DNA of 64,000 nt from Eutypella sp. D-1 (lineage: Eukaryota; Ascomycota; Sordariomycetes; Xylariales; Diatrypaceae): NCBI GenBank assembly GCA_023313575.1, contig JAJTTP010000014.1, forward strand, positions 186,001 through 250,000, read 5' to 3'. A program made the translations under genes and the position numbers. Of this stretch, positions 61,201-64,000 are shown one piece after another. The first letter of the stretch is position 1; the number at the start of each line of letters is the position of its first letter. The notes beneath the pieces were generated by a model, which searched no databases, had not been told where the DNA came from, and saw only the letters and a program-made list of their open reading frames with translations.

Positions 61201-64000
61201 CCGAGAGCCTGATTTCCAACGGCCGATTTCACCTGGTGGAGATCGGACCACATCCAACGCTAAAGAGGCCAATCCAGCAAACTCAAGCCAATCTCAAAGA
61301 GTCTATTTTACCCTACTCAGCTACATTGATTCGAAACCAGGACGCGAACATTAGCATGATGAGACTTGCTGGTATACTCTTTCTACAGGGCCACGGGCTA
61401 GATTGGTGTGGAGTGAACGCGTTACCAGAAAGAGGTTTGCAGCCACTGCCCATTACACCACCCTATCCGTGGGACTACTCAGGTGACTTGCTCTGGCACG
61501 AAACTCGTCCTAGTGTTGAATTGCGAGCACGAAAATATGCGCGACACGAACTACTTGGATCGCCACAAGTTGCTGGGAATGGTATAGATTGTGGCTGGCG
61601 CAACCTGCTGCATATGGACGAAGTGCCCTGGTTATCCGACCACAAGATCGAATCGCAAATTGTTTTCCCAGCCGCTGGGTATATGGTGTTGGCCCTGGAA
61701 GCTATTACCCAGATGAAGGGCCTAGTGGATAAGCCGACCAATCTACAATCTGGGCGGCAGACGTCGTTTAAATTCAGCAACGTTGCCATTATGAATTTTC
61801 TCGTATTGAAAGAGAACATGGAACCGAAAGATCTGGAACTGCACACAACGATAGCACCGAAAAAGCTGACAACAACTGCTACGTCAAATTACTGGTATGA
61901 CTTTTCGATTTCATCTTGGAAATCTGGCCATGCAACACATCACTGCGCAGGAAGTGTTCGCGTGGTTCAAGAGACCATAAATATCCCAGATCCCTTAGCA
62001 ACGCAGAATTGTCAGGAATTCGAATCGGAGTCGATGGATAAATGGTATGAGAAGATGTCAAGAGAAGGCCTTGCGTTTGGGCCTCATTTTCGATCAATCG
62101 CCAAGTTGCACACTGATGGGAATCGAATACAAACAGTCGCCATTTGCGATGCGAAGCTCAATGCACCGATACCGGGACGTCCTCATCGCGCTCATAGCTC
62201 ATTGCATGTAGTCGGACTTGATGCCTGTTTACAAGCTGCCCTTCTTAGTGATGCAGCAGGAGATATAAGTAGGCAACGAGCTTGGCTCCCTACATTTATT
62301 TCCCAATGCCAAATGCGTCTTTTGGACACCAGTCCTAGTCTAGCGAACGCTACTATCCATGCACGCTCAGAGCGCTCAGGACTTTCCACGCTGAATGCAG
62401 ACGCAAAGTTGTATGATGGGAGCGGAAGGAGCTTCATAGGCTTCAAAGGTGTGCGCTTCTCGTTATACACGGGTAAAATTGGTGTTACTCAGAGTTCCCA
62501 AGCGTCACACGAAGACCGTCATCCCTGTCTTCGCGTTTGCTGGAAACCAGACATTCAGCGGCTTTATGAGAGCGCTGAAAATGACGTGAACATCTACGTC
62601 AACGACTTCTCGAAAAGGCTAGACCCAGAGGTAGCGAACGATGAGCTATTGTGGATAGTCGGTGCCCTTCTTGATATTGCGGCACATAAAATGCCGGAAA
62701 TGCGTGTTCTGGAACTCGAAAGCAGATACACGCCAAAACTTCAGAGCTTAGTGGATTCCCTTGACACGTCGAAGAGATTCAGACGTTATAAATCCTGGGA
62801 TGTCGTCCCCATTGGCCATGAAGGCCAGCTTTCAAGGGCCAGCGAGAGTCGAAACACGTTTGATGTCATCCTTCATATTGAGGTAATGTACTCTTAAGAC
62901 CCAGATAATTCAATTAGTACTAACATAGGCTTTCCTAGTCCACGTCATCAAAGGCCTCCTGGGAAAAGATTCCGAGTGAGATTGCCACTCTCCTTGGTGA
63001 TTGTGGTGTAGTCATCACTCAACAGACTGATATGGCCTTGGCTACCTTCCGCTCTGCCGGTTTCAACATGCTTAATATCAGGCAGAAGGTTCTCCTTGCT
63101 ACAACGTGGCAGGGATTGTCATTTTGGGAAGACAAAAGTGTTGTAATTGTGGTGAGTAATATATGCTGCTCTTCAGTACTGGGATCAAATCCTCTTATCA
63201 CTGATAATTTTAGCAGCATGCTAATGCCTCGGCTGTTGCATTACAACTTGCATCGTCTTTACAATTGTATTTCCGTAATAACGTTGGCATCGGCAATACT
63301 CATATAGTATCCTTGCATGATCTCAGCCAAGCGAATCTGCAAGAGAGAACGGTGTGCATCTCTTTGATAGAAATCGAGCACGATTTCCTCGCACGGATGA
63401 ATCAGTCAGAACTCGATCTTCTTCGACGCATTACAGACAGCGTGGCACATTTATTATGGCTGACAGACAAATCGTCATGTCACGGAAGTCCCAACACATC
63501 ACTAGTCAATGGGCTTTCCCGTGCTCTTATGCTGGAGCAGCCATCCTTGCGCTTTTCCGTGTTAGAAGTCAGCTCCACGGACGCATCGAAGTCTGGATTG
63601 ACGGCAATATGTAGAGATGTCTTGAAGACATTGAATCCACACTCTGCTACGGATGATAAGGAATTCGCTGAATTGAATGGCCTGATACATGTGAGCCGTT
63701 TCGTTCCTGAAACCAGAATGAACTCGTTATTTTGTCAGCGGCTTCAAGGATCGACACAGAACATGGCACTAGCTGAAGCGCAGCCAGTACGACTATCTAT
63801 CGGGAAAATAGGGATCACCGACACGATACATTTCAAGCAGCTTCGCGAGCCGCCCACGTCCCCCCAACCTGGATTTATAGATGTGCATGTTAAGGCCATT
63901 AGCCTTAACGCAAAGGACATCTACGTGCTAGCCGGCCAGACAGACACGCGCAAAGAAACGACTGCATTGGAATTCAGTGGAATAGTAACAGCTACCGGAC
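58243..64000 (+). CDS. Highly reducing type I polyketide synthase, 3' truncated by the window
   Basis: Iterative PKS building a reduced polyketide chain. Proposed exons: 58243-58378, 58451-58922, 58978-59286, 59342-59555, 59753-59876, 59938-62882, 62939-63151, 63214 (or 63217) to the edge; about 1,733 residues are visible. KS: starts VCIVGIGCRLPGG, active Cys about 210 in DTACSS, His in ECHGTGTEVGDP, His in LGHSEA, ending GYGGANAHIILE. AT: FTGQGAQY near 566, nucleophile in GHSSG near 663. DH: catalytic His near 986 in WLSDHKIESQIVFPAAGY, Asp near 1178 in VVGLDA. The region after DH resembles a methyltransferase but lacks the glycine-rich SAM loop (MRVLELESR). A structural reductase-like stretch follows, then ER begins at VKAISLNAKDIYVLAG. 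KR and ACP should lie beyond the edge. The 197-bp intron at 59556-59752 and its acceptor are the weakest join. The start is the ATG at 58243 (CCATGG context). Confidence 0.9.

Overview
The window comes from a filamentous ascomycete (Pezizomycotina). Genes are protein-coding with short GT-AG introns of mostly 50-120 bp, and several products are typical of that group: a HIR3 histone-regulator homologue, an exomer ChAPs protein, a Zn2Cys6 regulator, a highly reducing polyketide synthase (HR-PKS) and a SAT4/PTH11-like membrane protein. Gene content and the recurrent ACCTAGGTA-type motif between genes fit Sordariomycetes. Xylariales is a guess from the metabolite genes, not something the sequence proves. 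I recognised no rRNA, tRNA, CRISPR array, transposon or telomeric repeat.

Left part (1 to about 31 kb) is a conserved housekeeping region. In order it holds: HIR3 (minus, 3' end cut by the window edge); a ChAPs/BUD7-BCH1 exomer subunit (plus); a 7.5 kb gene-free, repeat-bearing stretch in front of a roughly 930-residue Zn2Cys6 regulator whose zinc cluster is split by a 1.3 kb intron; S-adenosylhomocysteine hydrolase (plus); eIF3 subunit h (minus); a UPF0643 protein (minus); a possible small secreted Cys-rich protein (minus); and a mitochondrial carrier resembling the S-adenosylmethionine carrier (minus).

Right part (about 32 to 64 kb) looks like specialised metabolism. It holds an aristolochene-synthase-type sesquiterpene cyclase (minus) divergent from a cytochrome P450 (plus), a secreted tyrosinase-like copper oxidase (plus), a second P450 (minus) divergent from a GMC oxidoreductase (plus), a seven-helix SAT4-type membrane protein (plus) and an MFS exporter (plus). 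A decayed, gene-poor stretch with a frameshifted cupin relic follows. Last come an 8-exon short-chain dehydrogenase (minus) divergent from an HR-PKS (plus) that runs off the right edge inside its enoyl-reductase domain.

How the genes may work together: the cyclase would make a bicyclic sesquiterpene (eremophilane type by family resemblance), and the two P450s, GMC enzyme and tyrosinase-like enzyme would oxidise it. The HR-PKS with its dehydrogenase may be a separate cluster, or may supply a polyketide acyl chain. One acylated-sesquiterpenoid locus is the most interesting hypothesis here, but it is inference. Exon joins were built by hand from reading frame, splice consensus and family resemblance; uncertain joins are flagged in the entries.
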